NCBI RefSeq assembly: GCF_014200435.1
Contig: NZ_JACHBR010000004.1
Coordinates: 1 to 64,000, forward strand
DNA from: Sphaerisporangium krabiense
Lineage (GTDB): Bacteria > Actinomycetota > Actinomycetes > Streptosporangiales > Streptosporangiaceae
Direction: 5' to 3'
Length of the DNA: 64,000 bases
Made by a program: the position numbers and the translations under genes. A model generated the notes under the pieces. That model saw nothing but the letters and a program-made list of their open reading frames with translations, made no database searches and was not told where the DNA came from. Shown in pieces: positions 17,276-24,334 of this stretch (position 1 is the stretch's first letter; each line of letters begins with the position of its first letter).

Positions 17276-17896
17276 GTGGGCATGTCGGAGCACCGGGGCC
17301 GCGACGCCGGCGACGACCGCGCGGAGGCCGTGGGCGCCCGGATGCGCCGCTTCCGCAAGGAACGCGGCATGACGCTGCGCGGCCTGTCCTCGCGCTCCGG
17401 TCTGTCGATCGGCTTCCTGTCCCAGGTCGAGCGTGGCATCTCCTCCATCGGCCTGACCGCGCTGAACGGCGTCGCCGCGGCGCTGGACCGCAGCGTGGCC
17501 GACTTCTTCGACGGCGACCCGCCGTCCGGCGACGACGACAAGGTCACCCGGCTGCCGTTCCACTTCACGCTGACCCGCAGGGCGGAGGCGGCCACCGAGT
17601 ACGTCTCCGGGCAGCAGACCTACCGCATGCTGTCCTCCCGGGGGCCGCACCTGGTGCTGGAGCCGCTGCTCGTGCGCATCGCCCCCGGCGGCCGGCGCGA
17701 GGACGCCTACGGGCACGCCGGGGAGGAGTTCGCGTTCGTCCTGGAGGGCGAGCTGCTGTACGAGGTCGAGGGCGTGGAGCACCGGCTGTTCGCCGGGGAC
17801 AGCGTCCACCTGCGCTCGACGGTGCCGCACAGCATGTACAACGACACCGACCACGTCACCACGGTGGTGTCGGTGGTCACGCCTCGCCTGTACTGA
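17276..17896 (+). CDS. XRE-family regulator with C-terminal cupin domain
   Basis: Encodes 206 residues from a GTG at 17276, which is better spaced from GAGGGAGAG than the ATG at 17282. The N-terminal helix-turn-helix is GMTLRGLSSRSGLSIGFLSQVERGISSIGLTAL. The C-terminal cupin barrel includes GRREDAYGHAGEEFAFVLEGEL and HLRSTVPHSMYN. This layout is shared by regulators such as PuuR and SutR, which sense small metabolites in the cupin. It is divergent from the paoABC-like operon, so it may regulate that operon. It is convergent with kynA. Confidence 0.88.
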   Translation: MGMSEHRGRDAGDDRAEAVGARMRRFRKERGMTLRGLSSRSGLSIGFLSQVERGISSIGLTALNGVAAALDRSVADFFDGDPPSGDDDKVTRLPFHFTLTRRAEAATEYVSGQQTYRMLSSRGPHLVLEPLLVRIAPGGRREDAYGHAGEEFAFVLEGELLYEVEGVEHRLFAGDSVHLRSTVPHSMYNDTDHVTTVVSVVTPRLY

Positions 17897-17968
17897 ACCC
17901 ATACCCGGCCATGACCGGCCCGCCCGGCGCGTGTTCAGTGGGTGTGAACGCCGTGAACATCCGGCGCG

Positions 17969-18838
17969 TCACATGGCCGTGCGCGCCGACCACAGCTCGG
18001 GGAACACGTCCCGCCGCAGGCTGCGCTCCAGCCACGTCAGGCCGCTCGACCCGCCCGACCCGGGCTTGGCGCCCATCGAGCGGCGCACGGCCATCAGGTG
18101 GCGGTAGCGCCAGTCGGAGAACCGCTCCGACAGGTCGGTGAGCGTCTCGGCGAGGGTCCACAGTTCCTCGCCGGGGCCGCCCTCGGCGTAGACCCGCACC
18201 CAGGCGGCCTCGACGAGCGGGCTCGGGACGTACTCGGCGGCCGGGTCGCCGGCGGGCGGGACCTCGAACCCGCGCCGGGCGAGCAGGGCGAGCACGCTGT
18301 CGTACAGGCTCGGCGCGCGCAGCGCGGCCACCAGCTCCTGGTACACGCGGGGGTTGCGCCGGTGCGGCCGGGTGAGCGGCTCGGACTTGTTGCCGAGAAG
18401 GAACTCCAGGTGGCGGTACATGGCGGACTGGAATCCCGACGCCTCGCCGAGCGCGTCGCGGAAGGAGTTGAACTGCGCCGGGGTCAGCCACGACAGCGCC
18501 GCCCAGGAGGCGTTCAGCGCCTCGAAGTAGCGGACGCTCCTGGCCAGGACGGCGGTCGCCGCGACCACGTCGCCGGCGTCCAGCAGCCGCTGCGCCAGCC
18601 GCCACTCGGCGCGGATGAGCCCGAAGTAGAGCTCCATCACCTGGGTGGTGACGAGGAACGCGCGCTCCTCGGGCAGGTCGGTGACGGGCCTTTGCAGCCC
18701 GTGCAGCGCCTCGGCCGCCACGTAGTCGTCGTAGGGCGTGCCGGAGGTGAACTCCAGTTTGGGCGCGCCGTGATCGGCCACCGCGCGGGAGGGCCGCCGC
18801 CGCGCGCCCGCCAGGCCGATCCGCCTTCTCGTCGTCAT
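17969..18838 (-). CDS. kynA: Tryptophan 2,3-dioxygenase
   Basis: Encodes 289 residues. The haem enzyme opens the indole ring of tryptophan to N-formylkynurenine, the first step of the kynurenine pathway. Family motifs are ERAFLVTTQVMELYFGLI, NSFRDALGEASGFQSAMYRHLEFLLGNK, and the C-terminal DWRYRHLMAVRRSMG region containing the proximal haem histidine, followed by GGSSGLTWL. Length fits the bacterial family. It is divergent from an Lrp-type regulator, and a formamidase-like hydrolase lies just beyond it; no kynureninase gene is nearby. Confidence 0.93.
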   Translation of the reverse strand: MTTRRRIGLAGARRRPSRAVADHGAPKLEFTSGTPYDDYVAAEALHGLQRPVTDLPEERAFLVTTQVMELYFGLIRAEWRLAQRLLDAGDVVAATAVLARSVRYFEALNASWAALSWLTPAQFNSFRDALGEASGFQSAMYRHLEFLLGNKSEPLTRPHRRNPRVYQELVAALRAPSLYDSVLALLARRGFEVPPAGDPAAEYVPSPLVEAAWVRVYAEGGPGEELWTLAETLTDLSERFSDWRYRHLMAVRRSMGAKPGSGGSSGLTWLERSLRRDVFPELWSARTAM

Positions 18839-18864
18839 GTCCGCCTCCCCGTTTCACCTCCATG

Positions 18865-18915
18865 TTCACTTAGGCAGAATTTTAGTGAAATACTGGGTCG
18901 GCAGCGATTCTGCCG
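18865..18915. promoter_or_regulatory. Overlapping inverted repeats in the kynA/lrp divergent promoter
   Basis: Three nested symmetric elements occur: TTCACT (18865) with AGTGAA (18884), GGCAGAAT (18873) with ATTCTGCC (18907), and CGGCAG (18899) with CTGCCG (18910, 5-bp spacer). They sit mid-way between divergent kynA and the Lrp/AsnC gene in a relatively AT-rich segment. They are candidate binding sites for that regulator. Confidence 0.55.
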
Positions 18916-18970
18916 TCCGGCTTTCTGGATGAAAGGCGTAAATCCACTTTCGATTTGCGGATGACGGAGT

Positions 18971-19417
18971 GTGACCGTGGACGCGATGGACTGGGCCCTG
19001 CTCGCCGAACTGCAGGCCGACGCGCGACTGTCCTACAGTGAGCTCTCCCGCCGGGTGCACCTCTCGGCGCCGGCCGTGGCCGAGCGGGTGCGGCGGCTGG
19101 AGGAGTCCGGCGTGATCGCCGGCTATCACGCCCGCGTCGACCTGGCCCGCGCGGGCCGCAAGGTCGGCGCGCTGATCCGCATGTCCTGCTACGGCGTGCG
19201 GTGCGTGCTGCGCGATCCCCAGGCGCTGGCCTGGCCCGAGATCGTGGAGGTCCACCGGGTCACCGGCGACACCTGCTGCCTGCTGCGCGTCGCCACCGCC
19301 TCGATGCCCGCCTTCGAGGAGCTCATCGACCGCCTGGCCCCCTACGGCCAGCCGTCCAGCATGATGATGCTCTCCAGCCCCCTCCCCTGGCGAGCCCTCA
19401 CCCCGATCGAGGACTGA
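18971..19417 (+). CDS. Lrp/AsnC-family transcriptional regulator
   Basis: Encodes 148 residues. The GTG at 18971 follows ACGGAG. The N-terminal helix-turn-helix reads LLAELQADARLSYSELSRRVHLSAPAVAERVRRLEESGVI, the standard Lrp/AsnC form. The C-terminal RAM-like ligand domain contains EVHRVTGDTCCLLRVAT. Divergent orientation to kynA suggests control of tryptophan degradation, with tryptophan or a kynurenine as effector. The gene end overlaps by 20 bp with the convergent hydrolase gene. Confidence 0.92.
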   Translation: MTVDAMDWALLAELQADARLSYSELSRRVHLSAPAVAERVRRLEESGVIAGYHARVDLARAGRKVGALIRMSCYGVRCVLRDPQALAWPEIVEVHRVTGDTCCLLRVATASMPAFEELIDRLAPYGQPSSMMMLSSPLPWRALTPIED

Positions 19418-20570
19418 GCCGGGCCGCCAGCTCGCGCGCCGTGAGCAGCCAGATCGGGGAATGCGGGTCGATGACCGCCCAGTGGTCGCCGGGGCGTTCC
19501 AGGTAGAACGCCTCCTCCCCCGCCTTCCGCGCGTACCTGCGGGAGATGTCCACGAGGTCGAGGTCGTCGGTGGCGCCCTGCACGACGATCTGCGGCACGC
19601 CGAGCGGGAGCCGTTCCATCGGGCTCGCCGCCGCGTAGACCTCCGGGATCCGCTCGGGGGTCCCTCCGAGCGCGTCGGAGACGCCGCCGGAGCTCAGGCG
19701 GCGCCGCTCCCCCTCCACCAGGTCCAGGATCCCGGCCAGCGAGACCGCGACCGCCACCCGCGTGTCGGCCGCCGCGCGCAGCGCGAGCTGGCCGCCCGCC
19801 GAGTGCCCGATGAGGGCGATCCGGTCCAGGTCCAGCGGGGCGTCCACGGACGCGAGGGCCGCGACGCCGGCCGCCACGTCGGCGGTGGTCGCCTCCCAGC
19901 CGTGCAGGTCGGGGCGGCGGTACTCGAGGTTCCAGGACGCGAACCCGCGCCGGGCGAGGTCGACGGCCAGCGCGTCCATCAGGTCCGCGCCCCAGATCGT
20001 CCGCCAGAACCCGCCGTGGACCAGCACCGCGACCGGCACCCGCTCTTCGGAGGCGTCCCGCTCGCCGGCGCCGGCCTCCCCGTCCTCGTGCGAGGGCTTG
20101 TGCGGAGAGGCCGCCTTTACAAAGTACGGTTCCGGGGTGTCGCCCGGGAGGCGCAGCTCGGCCCACTGGTCGGCGTGCGGCCCGTACGGGATCCGGTGCG
20201 GCGGCCACCTCAGGCGGTGGACGGCGTGCCGGATCGCCCAGGTCAGCCCGCCGACGCCGCGCCCCTGGTGGTGGGCGGCGCCCCCGGCCGCCGCGATCGG
20301 CCCGACCCGGTCCAGGTCCAGCCACACCGTGCGCGGCGAGTGGTCCGCCGGCACGCCGATGAGCCGCCGCGCCTCCGGGAGCGGGCCGGGCATGACCACG
20401 AGCGCCTGCCCCTCCCCCGCCGCGCCGAGCGCCGCGCGCAGCTCCGCGACCCCGGGGACGGCCGTGAACCGCCCGGGCACCCCGAGCGCGGCCAGCTCGG
20501 CCCCGGCCACCTCCTCCAGCAACCGCGGGTCCGCGACCAGCCCGGGACCCGCCACGACGCCGACGTTCAC
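19398..20570 (-). CDS. Kynurenine formamidase-like alpha/beta hydrolase with N-terminal AroQ-like domain
   Basis: Encodes 390 residues. The GTG at 20570 follows GGAGGTGA at 7 bp. Residues 180-390 form an alpha/beta hydrolase with HGGFW oxyanion motif (185-189), nucleophile Ser257 in GHSAGG, an acid in GATDD (about 335) and His363 in GDHWAV. This fold and motif set is that of kynurenine formamidase, which would act after the neighbouring tryptophan dioxygenase. Residues 1-120 weakly resemble type II dehydroquinate dehydratase (VVMPGPL, TVWLDLDRV, then GGLTWAIRHAVHRL), without the usual catalytic residues. The N-terminal assignment is tentative. Confidence 0.75.
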   Translation of the reverse strand: MNVGVVAGPGLVADPRLLEEVAGAELAALGVPGRFTAVPGVAELRAALGAAGEGQALVVMPGPLPEARRLIGVPADHSPRTVWLDLDRVGPIAAAGGAAHHQGRGVGGLTWAIRHAVHRLRWPPHRIPYGPHADQWAELRLPGDTPEPYFVKAASPHKPSHEDGEAGAGERDASEERVPVAVLVHGGFWRTIWGADLMDALAVDLARRGFASWNLEYRRPDLHGWEATTADVAAGVAALASVDAPLDLDRIALIGHSAGGQLALRAAADTRVAVAVSLAGILDLVEGERRRLSSGGVSDALGGTPERIPEVYAAASPMERLPLGVPQIVVQGATDDLDLVDISRRYARKAGEEAFYLERPGDHWAVIDPHSPIWLLTARELAARLSPRSG

Positions 20571-20593
20571 TCCGTCACCTCCGTGCACGGTCC

Positions 20594-21607
20594 CTACCCC
20601 GCGGCCGTGCGGCGGAGCATGGGCAGGACGGTCCCGCCGAGCAACTCGACGCCGCGGTCGTCGGTGAGGCCGTGCGGCGTGCCGAACTCCACCCGGCTCA
20701 CCCCCGCGTCGATGAGGGTCTGCGCCTGGGCGGCCACCTGCTCGGGGGTGCCCGAGAAGGCGAACAGGTCGAGCACGTCGCCGGGGATCAGCGCGCCCGC
20801 CTCGTCGTCCCGGCCCGCGGCGACCAGTTCCTTCACCCGGGCCACAAGGTCGGCGGGCACGCGGGCGACCGGGTCCAGGTCCGCCACGACGGCCAGGTAC
20901 ATGGCGACCTCAGCGCGGGCCCGGGCGCGCGCGGCGGCCCCGTCGGCGTCCACGACGGTCACCGCGCCGAACACCAGGCCCACCGCGTCCGGGTCGCGCC
21001 CGGCGGGGCCGGTCCCCGCGCGCACCCGGTCGCGCACCACCGGCACCATGGCCGGGTTGGCGCTGCCGCCCACCTTGATCTCGTCGGCGATCCGCCCGGC
21101 AAGCGCCGCGCCCCGCGGCCCCCAGGCGCCGATCAGCAGCGGCGGGCGCGGGCGGCGCACGGCGTAGCGCAGGCGCGTCCCCGGCGCCAGGCGGAACACC
21201 TCTCCCTCGAAGCCGGCGTCGTCGCCCGCGAGCAGCCGGCGGACGACCTCGGCGGCCTCGGCGAGCGCGGTCAGCGGGCGGGGCTGGGCGACGCCGACCT
21301 CGCCGAGCCAGGTGCCGCGGGCAAGGCCCAGGTAGGCACGGCCGCCGGAGGCGAGGTCCAGGGCCGCGAGCTGGCCCGCGATCTCGTACGGGGCCATCGA
21401 GTAGGGGTTGAGGCAGGCGGGGCCGAGCCGGACGCGTTCGGTGGCCGCGGCCATCTCCAGCAGCGGGAAGATCGGCGGCTGGTACATCAGGTCGCCGAAC
21501 ACGCTGATCACGTCGAACCCGTGGTCCTCCGCCCGGCGCGCCAGCCGGGCGTAGTCCCCGGGCCGCTTGTCGCTCTGCAACCCGAGCCCGATCTCGACCG
21601 CCCTCAT
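20594..21607 (-). CDS. LLM-class, probably F420-dependent, oxidoreductase
   Basis: Encodes 337 residues. The ATG at 21607 follows GAAGGAG. The TIM-barrel signature of 5,10-methylenetetrahydromethanopterin reductase-like enzymes is clear: VEIGLGLQSDKRPGDYARLARRAE, GPACLNPYSMAPYEIAG, and LGLARGTWLGEVGV. These use reduced or oxidised coenzyme F420 or flavin for hydride transfer; the substrate is unknown. It ends about 24 bp before the hydrolase start and is probably cotranscribed with the amidohydrolase, TIGR04076 and hydrolase genes. Confidence 0.85.
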   Translation of the reverse strand: MRAVEIGLGLQSDKRPGDYARLARRAEDHGFDVISVFGDLMYQPPIFPLLEMAAATERVRLGPACLNPYSMAPYEIAGQLAALDLASGGRAYLGLARGTWLGEVGVAQPRPLTALAEAAEVVRRLLAGDDAGFEGEVFRLAPGTRLRYAVRRPRPPLLIGAWGPRGAALAGRIADEIKVGGSANPAMVPVVRDRVRAGTGPAGRDPDAVGLVFGAVTVVDADGAAARARARAEVAMYLAVVADLDPVARVPADLVARVKELVAAGRDDEAGALIPGDVLDLFAFSGTPEQVAAQAQTLIDAGVSRVEFGTPHGLTDDRGVELLGGTVLPMLRRTAAG

Positions 21608-21661
21608 CCCGGACTCCTTCGGCATGGCTCCCTTTCCCGGCCGGGTGTCGGCTCGTGTCGG

Positions 21662-22021
21662 CTACGTGAGGTCGGAGGAGTTCATCCGGCGGCGGCGGGT
21701 GCGCTCCACACGCATGATGAGCCGTTCCTCCGGGTCGGGGCAGGCGAACAGGGCGTCCCGCGCGAGCCAGTCGCCCGAGGCCAGGTCCCGCTGCTTGGCC
21801 GCGAGGAACGGCAGCACGGCGGCCAGCGCGTACACGCAGAAGTGCCCGCCGTCCGGGAGCCGCAGGTGGGCGCTGCGCTCCAGGTCGAAGTGGTCGCCGA
21901 CCGCCATCCCGCACACCGACCTGCCCTCGATGCGGTCCACGACCACCCGCAGGTCGTACAGCTCCATGTCCCCCTGCTCGTCCGGCTCCTGCCCGCCGGA
22001 GTGGGGGCCGGGGGCGGTCAC
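21662..22021 (-). CDS. TIGR04076-family small protein
   Basis: Encodes 119 residues if the GTG at 22021 (overlapping the amidohydrolase stop) is used, or about 101 from the ATG at 21967, where MELYDLRVVVD begins the conserved part after a GCAGGGGG stretch. The pattern LYDLRVVVDRIEG, GDHFDLE, HFCVYALAAVLPFLAAKQRD matches the TIGR04076 family, known from many bacteria and archaea without an assigned function. It is often next to redox or radical enzymes; here it lies between an amidohydrolase and an F420-type oxidoreductase. Confidence 0.75.
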   Translation of the reverse strand: MTAPGPHSGGQEPDEQGDMELYDLRVVVDRIEGRSVCGMAVGDHFDLERSAHLRLPDGGHFCVYALAAVLPFLAAKQRDLASGDWLARDALFACPDPEERLIMRVERTRRRRMNSSDLT

Positions 22022-23268
22022 GGGCGGGACGCCGTGTCGTCGCGGACGATCTCTCCGCCCTTCATCACCCAGCGGACGCCGCGAAAGGCCGAGGCGGAGG
22101 CGAGAGGGTCGTCGTCCATGGCGATGAGGTCGGCGTACCTGCCGGGTTCGACGGCGCCGACGTCGGCCTCGGCGCCGAGCCAGCGGGCGGGGCCGAGCGT
22201 CGCGGCGCGCAGCGCGCCGGCCGGGCCGAGTCCGTTCTCTGCCATGTGCTCAAGCTCCCGCACCGTGGCGTTGGTGCCCTCGAAGGACCAGAACGGCGGC
22301 ATGTCGCTGCCGAGCAGCACCGTGACGCCCTCGGCCAGCGCCATGGCGTAGCTCTCCAGGTGCCGCGGCCCCGCGCCGAGCGAGCGCTCCTGCATCCACG
22401 CGGGCACGCCGAGCTCGTCGAAGAACGCCTTGCAGCGGGTGACGACGAGCGTCGGGACGAGCGCGGTGCCCTGCTGCGCCATCGCGGCGGCGACGTCGGG
22501 GGTGAGCTGGTAGCCGTGCTCGACGCAGTCCAGGCCGAGCTTGACGGCCTCGGCGATGACGGGCGCGGGCCCGGCGTGCGCGGTGACCTTGCGTCCCCAG
22601 GCGTGCGCCGTCTCGATGACGGCGGCCATCTCGTCGGCGAAGAGCTGCGGGGTGTCGATGCGCTCGTGCTCGCCCGCGATGCCGCCGGAGATCATGACCT
22701 TGACGAGGTCGGCGCCCGCCTTGATCTGGGCGCGGACGCCCCGCCGGAACTCCTCGGGGCCGTCGCACTCCAGGGTGTCGGCGCCTTCGTGGCCGTGCCC
22801 GCCGGTGCAGACGAGCGCGCGCCCGGCGGTGTGGATGCGCGGCCCGGGGACGCGGCCGGCCTCGATCGCGCGGCGCAGCGCGAAGTCGGCGTGGTCCTTC
22901 TCGGCCACGCACCGCACGGTGGTCACCCCGCAGTGCAGCGTGCGCCGGGCGCCGTCGGCCATGTAGAGGGCCAGGTCGTGCGGGCCGAGCGCCTTGACGC
23001 CCTCCCCGCCGGGTCCTGGCAGCGACAGCGACAGGTGGGTGTGCATGTTGACCAGACCGGGCGTGAGGTACGCCCCGCCGAGGTCGACGCGCGCGGCCCC
23101 GGGCGCGCGGGCCAGGACCTCGGCGCGGGGCCCGGCGGCGGCGATCCGCTCGCCGCGCACCAGGACGGCCGCGTCCCGGATCGGCTCGGCGCCCTCGGCC
23201 GTCCTGCCGTCGGTCACCGTGCAGTTGAGGATGACCCTCTCGGCGGCCCGCCCGCCCTCGTCGCCCAT
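22018..23268 (-). CDS. Metal-dependent amidohydrolase
   Basis: Encodes 416 residues. The ATG at 23268 follows AGGGAG; a GTG at 23286 is the less likely start. It has the full amidohydrolase-superfamily metal site: VNMHTHLSLS (HxH), the KVMISGG lysine region, VTAHAGP, CVEHGYQL and GSDMPP. The sequence resembles the imidazolonepropionase/prolidase group (dipeptidase or cyclic-amide hydrolase). Gene order with an LLM oxidoreductase and a kynurenine formamidase-like hydrolase suggests a small catabolic operon, but the substrate is unknown. Palindromes immediately upstream suggest repressor control. Confidence 0.85.
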   Translation of the reverse strand: MGDEGGRAAERVILNCTVTDGRTAEGAEPIRDAAVLVRGERIAAAGPRAEVLARAPGAARVDLGGAYLTPGLVNMHTHLSLSLPGPGGEGVKALGPHDLALYMADGARRTLHCGVTTVRCVAEKDHADFALRRAIEAGRVPGPRIHTAGRALVCTGGHGHEGADTLECDGPEEFRRGVRAQIKAGADLVKVMISGGIAGEHERIDTPQLFADEMAAVIETAHAWGRKVTAHAGPAPVIAEAVKLGLDCVEHGYQLTPDVAAAMAQQGTALVPTLVVTRCKAFFDELGVPAWMQERSLGAGPRHLESYAMALAEGVTVLLGSDMPPFWSFEGTNATVRELEHMAENGLGPAGALRAATLGPARWLGAEADVGAVEPGRYADLIAMDDDPLASASAFRGVRWVMKGGEIVRDDTASRP

Positions 23269-23287
23269 CCCCGCTCCCTGTGACACC

Positions 23288-23395
23288 GGATGTTCATGAA
23301 CAACGCGCGGGGTCGTCCGCGCGCGATATAGCCGTTCAGCGACTATATCCGGAGGAATGTCCGGCGGGTCAGGCCGGGATGTTCATGAAATTTCA
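23288..23395. promoter_or_regulatory. Palindrome cluster upstream of the amidohydrolase operon
   Basis: Contains a perfect 12-bp palindrome TGTTCATGAACA (23291-23302), a second copy of GGATGTTCATGAA at 23377-23389 which runs into the palindrome TGAAATTTCA (23386-23395), and an inverted repeat GATATAG/CTATATC (23325-23331, 23343-23349). The first site lies 22 bp before the amidohydrolase start. This is a likely promoter with paired operators. Confidence 0.55.
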
Positions 23396-23415
23396 CGGCG
23401 ATGCCCGCCGCGGCG

Positions 23416-23443
23416 GCGAGGACGCCGGGCGCGGCGTCCTCGC
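23416..23443 (-). terminator. Terminator of the pknG-glnX-glnH operon
   Basis: A perfect 11-bp stem (GCGAGGACGCC and its complement) with a 6-nt loop, 14 bp after the stop of the GlnH-like gene. It lies at the end of a seven-gene reverse-strand operon. Confidence 0.75.
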
Positions 23444-23457
23444 GGAACGGACCGGCG

Positions 23458-24321
23458 TCAGCCGCAGCCCTCGAACTGGGGCACGGTGAAGGTCAGCGCC
23501 AGCCCCGACCGGGCGAACCAGCGCTCCAGCAGACGCTTGGCGGTGCCGTCCTGGTACATCTCGGTGATGGCCTTGTTGACCGCCTCGCAGCCGTCGACGT
23601 CCCCGCTGCGGATGCCCACGCCGTAGCGCTCGTCGCTGAACGGGGCGTTGACGATCGTGGTGCCCGGCGTGGCGAACCCGGCCAGGATCAGGTCGTCGGT
23701 CGAGATGGCGTCCACCTTGCCCGTGCGCAGGTCCGACACGCAGGCGCTGTAGGAGACCGACGGCACGAGCACGACCGGGATCTTGCGCTCCTCCTTCACC
23801 CGCTTCCAGGAGTTGGACCCGGTGACCTGGCACAGCTTGCGGTTCCGCAGGTCCCGGACGTTGTCGATCCCGGCCTGGCCCGTGCGCACCAGCGTGTCCT
23901 GGTGGGCGACGTAGTACGGGCCGCCGAACGCCACCTTGGTCTTGCGCTCGGGCGTGATCGAGTAGGAGGCGAAGATCAGGTCCACCGCGCCGTCCATCAG
24001 CAGCCTCTCGCGCTGGGACGAGAGGGCGTCGACGAACCGGACCGGCTTGCCGAGCTTGCGGGCGACGTAGGTGGCGACGTCGATGTCGAAGCCCCGGTAC
24101 TTGCCGGGCGAGACCTTCACGCCGAGGCCGGGCTGGTCGGGCTTGACGCCGATGACCAGCGTGTCCTTGTCCAGGACCGAGGTGCCGGCGGCGCAGGACG
24201 CGGCCAGGGGCAGGACCGCCGCGACCGCGAGCGCTACGGCCGCGGCGCGGCGCGCCCGCCCGGCCGGTGAGCCGCGCCGCGCGCCGCGGGTGGGCGTGGG
24301 GCGCGTGAACAGCGTGATCAA
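23458..24321 (-). CDS. glnH: GlnH-like solute-binding lipoprotein
   Basis: Encodes 287 residues from a TTG at 24321 preceded by GAAGGGAA; a GTG at 24366 would overlap the upstream gene and is less likely. A basic N-terminus and hydrophobic stretch end in a lipobox-like LAASC, so it should be a membrane-anchored lipoprotein. The mature part is a family 3 amino-acid-binding protein: YRGFDIDVATYVARKLG, VDLIFASYSITPERK, and the QVTGSNSWKR phosphate-loop-like region. Immediate linkage with GlnX-like and PknG proteins matches the mycobacterial GlnH-GlnX-PknG aspartate/glutamate sensing operon, so it is probably a sensor rather than a transporter subunit; no permease gene is nearby. Confidence 0.85.
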   Translation of the reverse strand: MITLFTRPTPTRGARRGSPAGRARRAAAVALAVAAVLPLAASCAAGTSVLDKDTLVIGVKPDQPGLGVKVSPGKYRGFDIDVATYVARKLGKPVRFVDALSSQRERLLMDGAVDLIFASYSITPERKTKVAFGGPYYVAHQDTLVRTGQAGIDNVRDLRNRKLCQVTGSNSWKRVKEERKIPVVLVPSVSYSACVSDLRTGKVDAISTDDLILAGFATPGTTIVNAPFSDERYGVGIRSGDVDGCEAVNKAITEMYQDGTAKRLLERWFARSGLALTFTVPQFEGCG

Positions 24322-24334
24322 CGTGACGTTCCCT

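Noticed and set aside
17933-17959. TGTTCA...TGAACA symmetry between the XRE-cupin and kynA genes
   Set aside because: Arms are 6 bp with a 16-bp spacer between convergent gene ends, so neither an operator nor a good terminator is supported.
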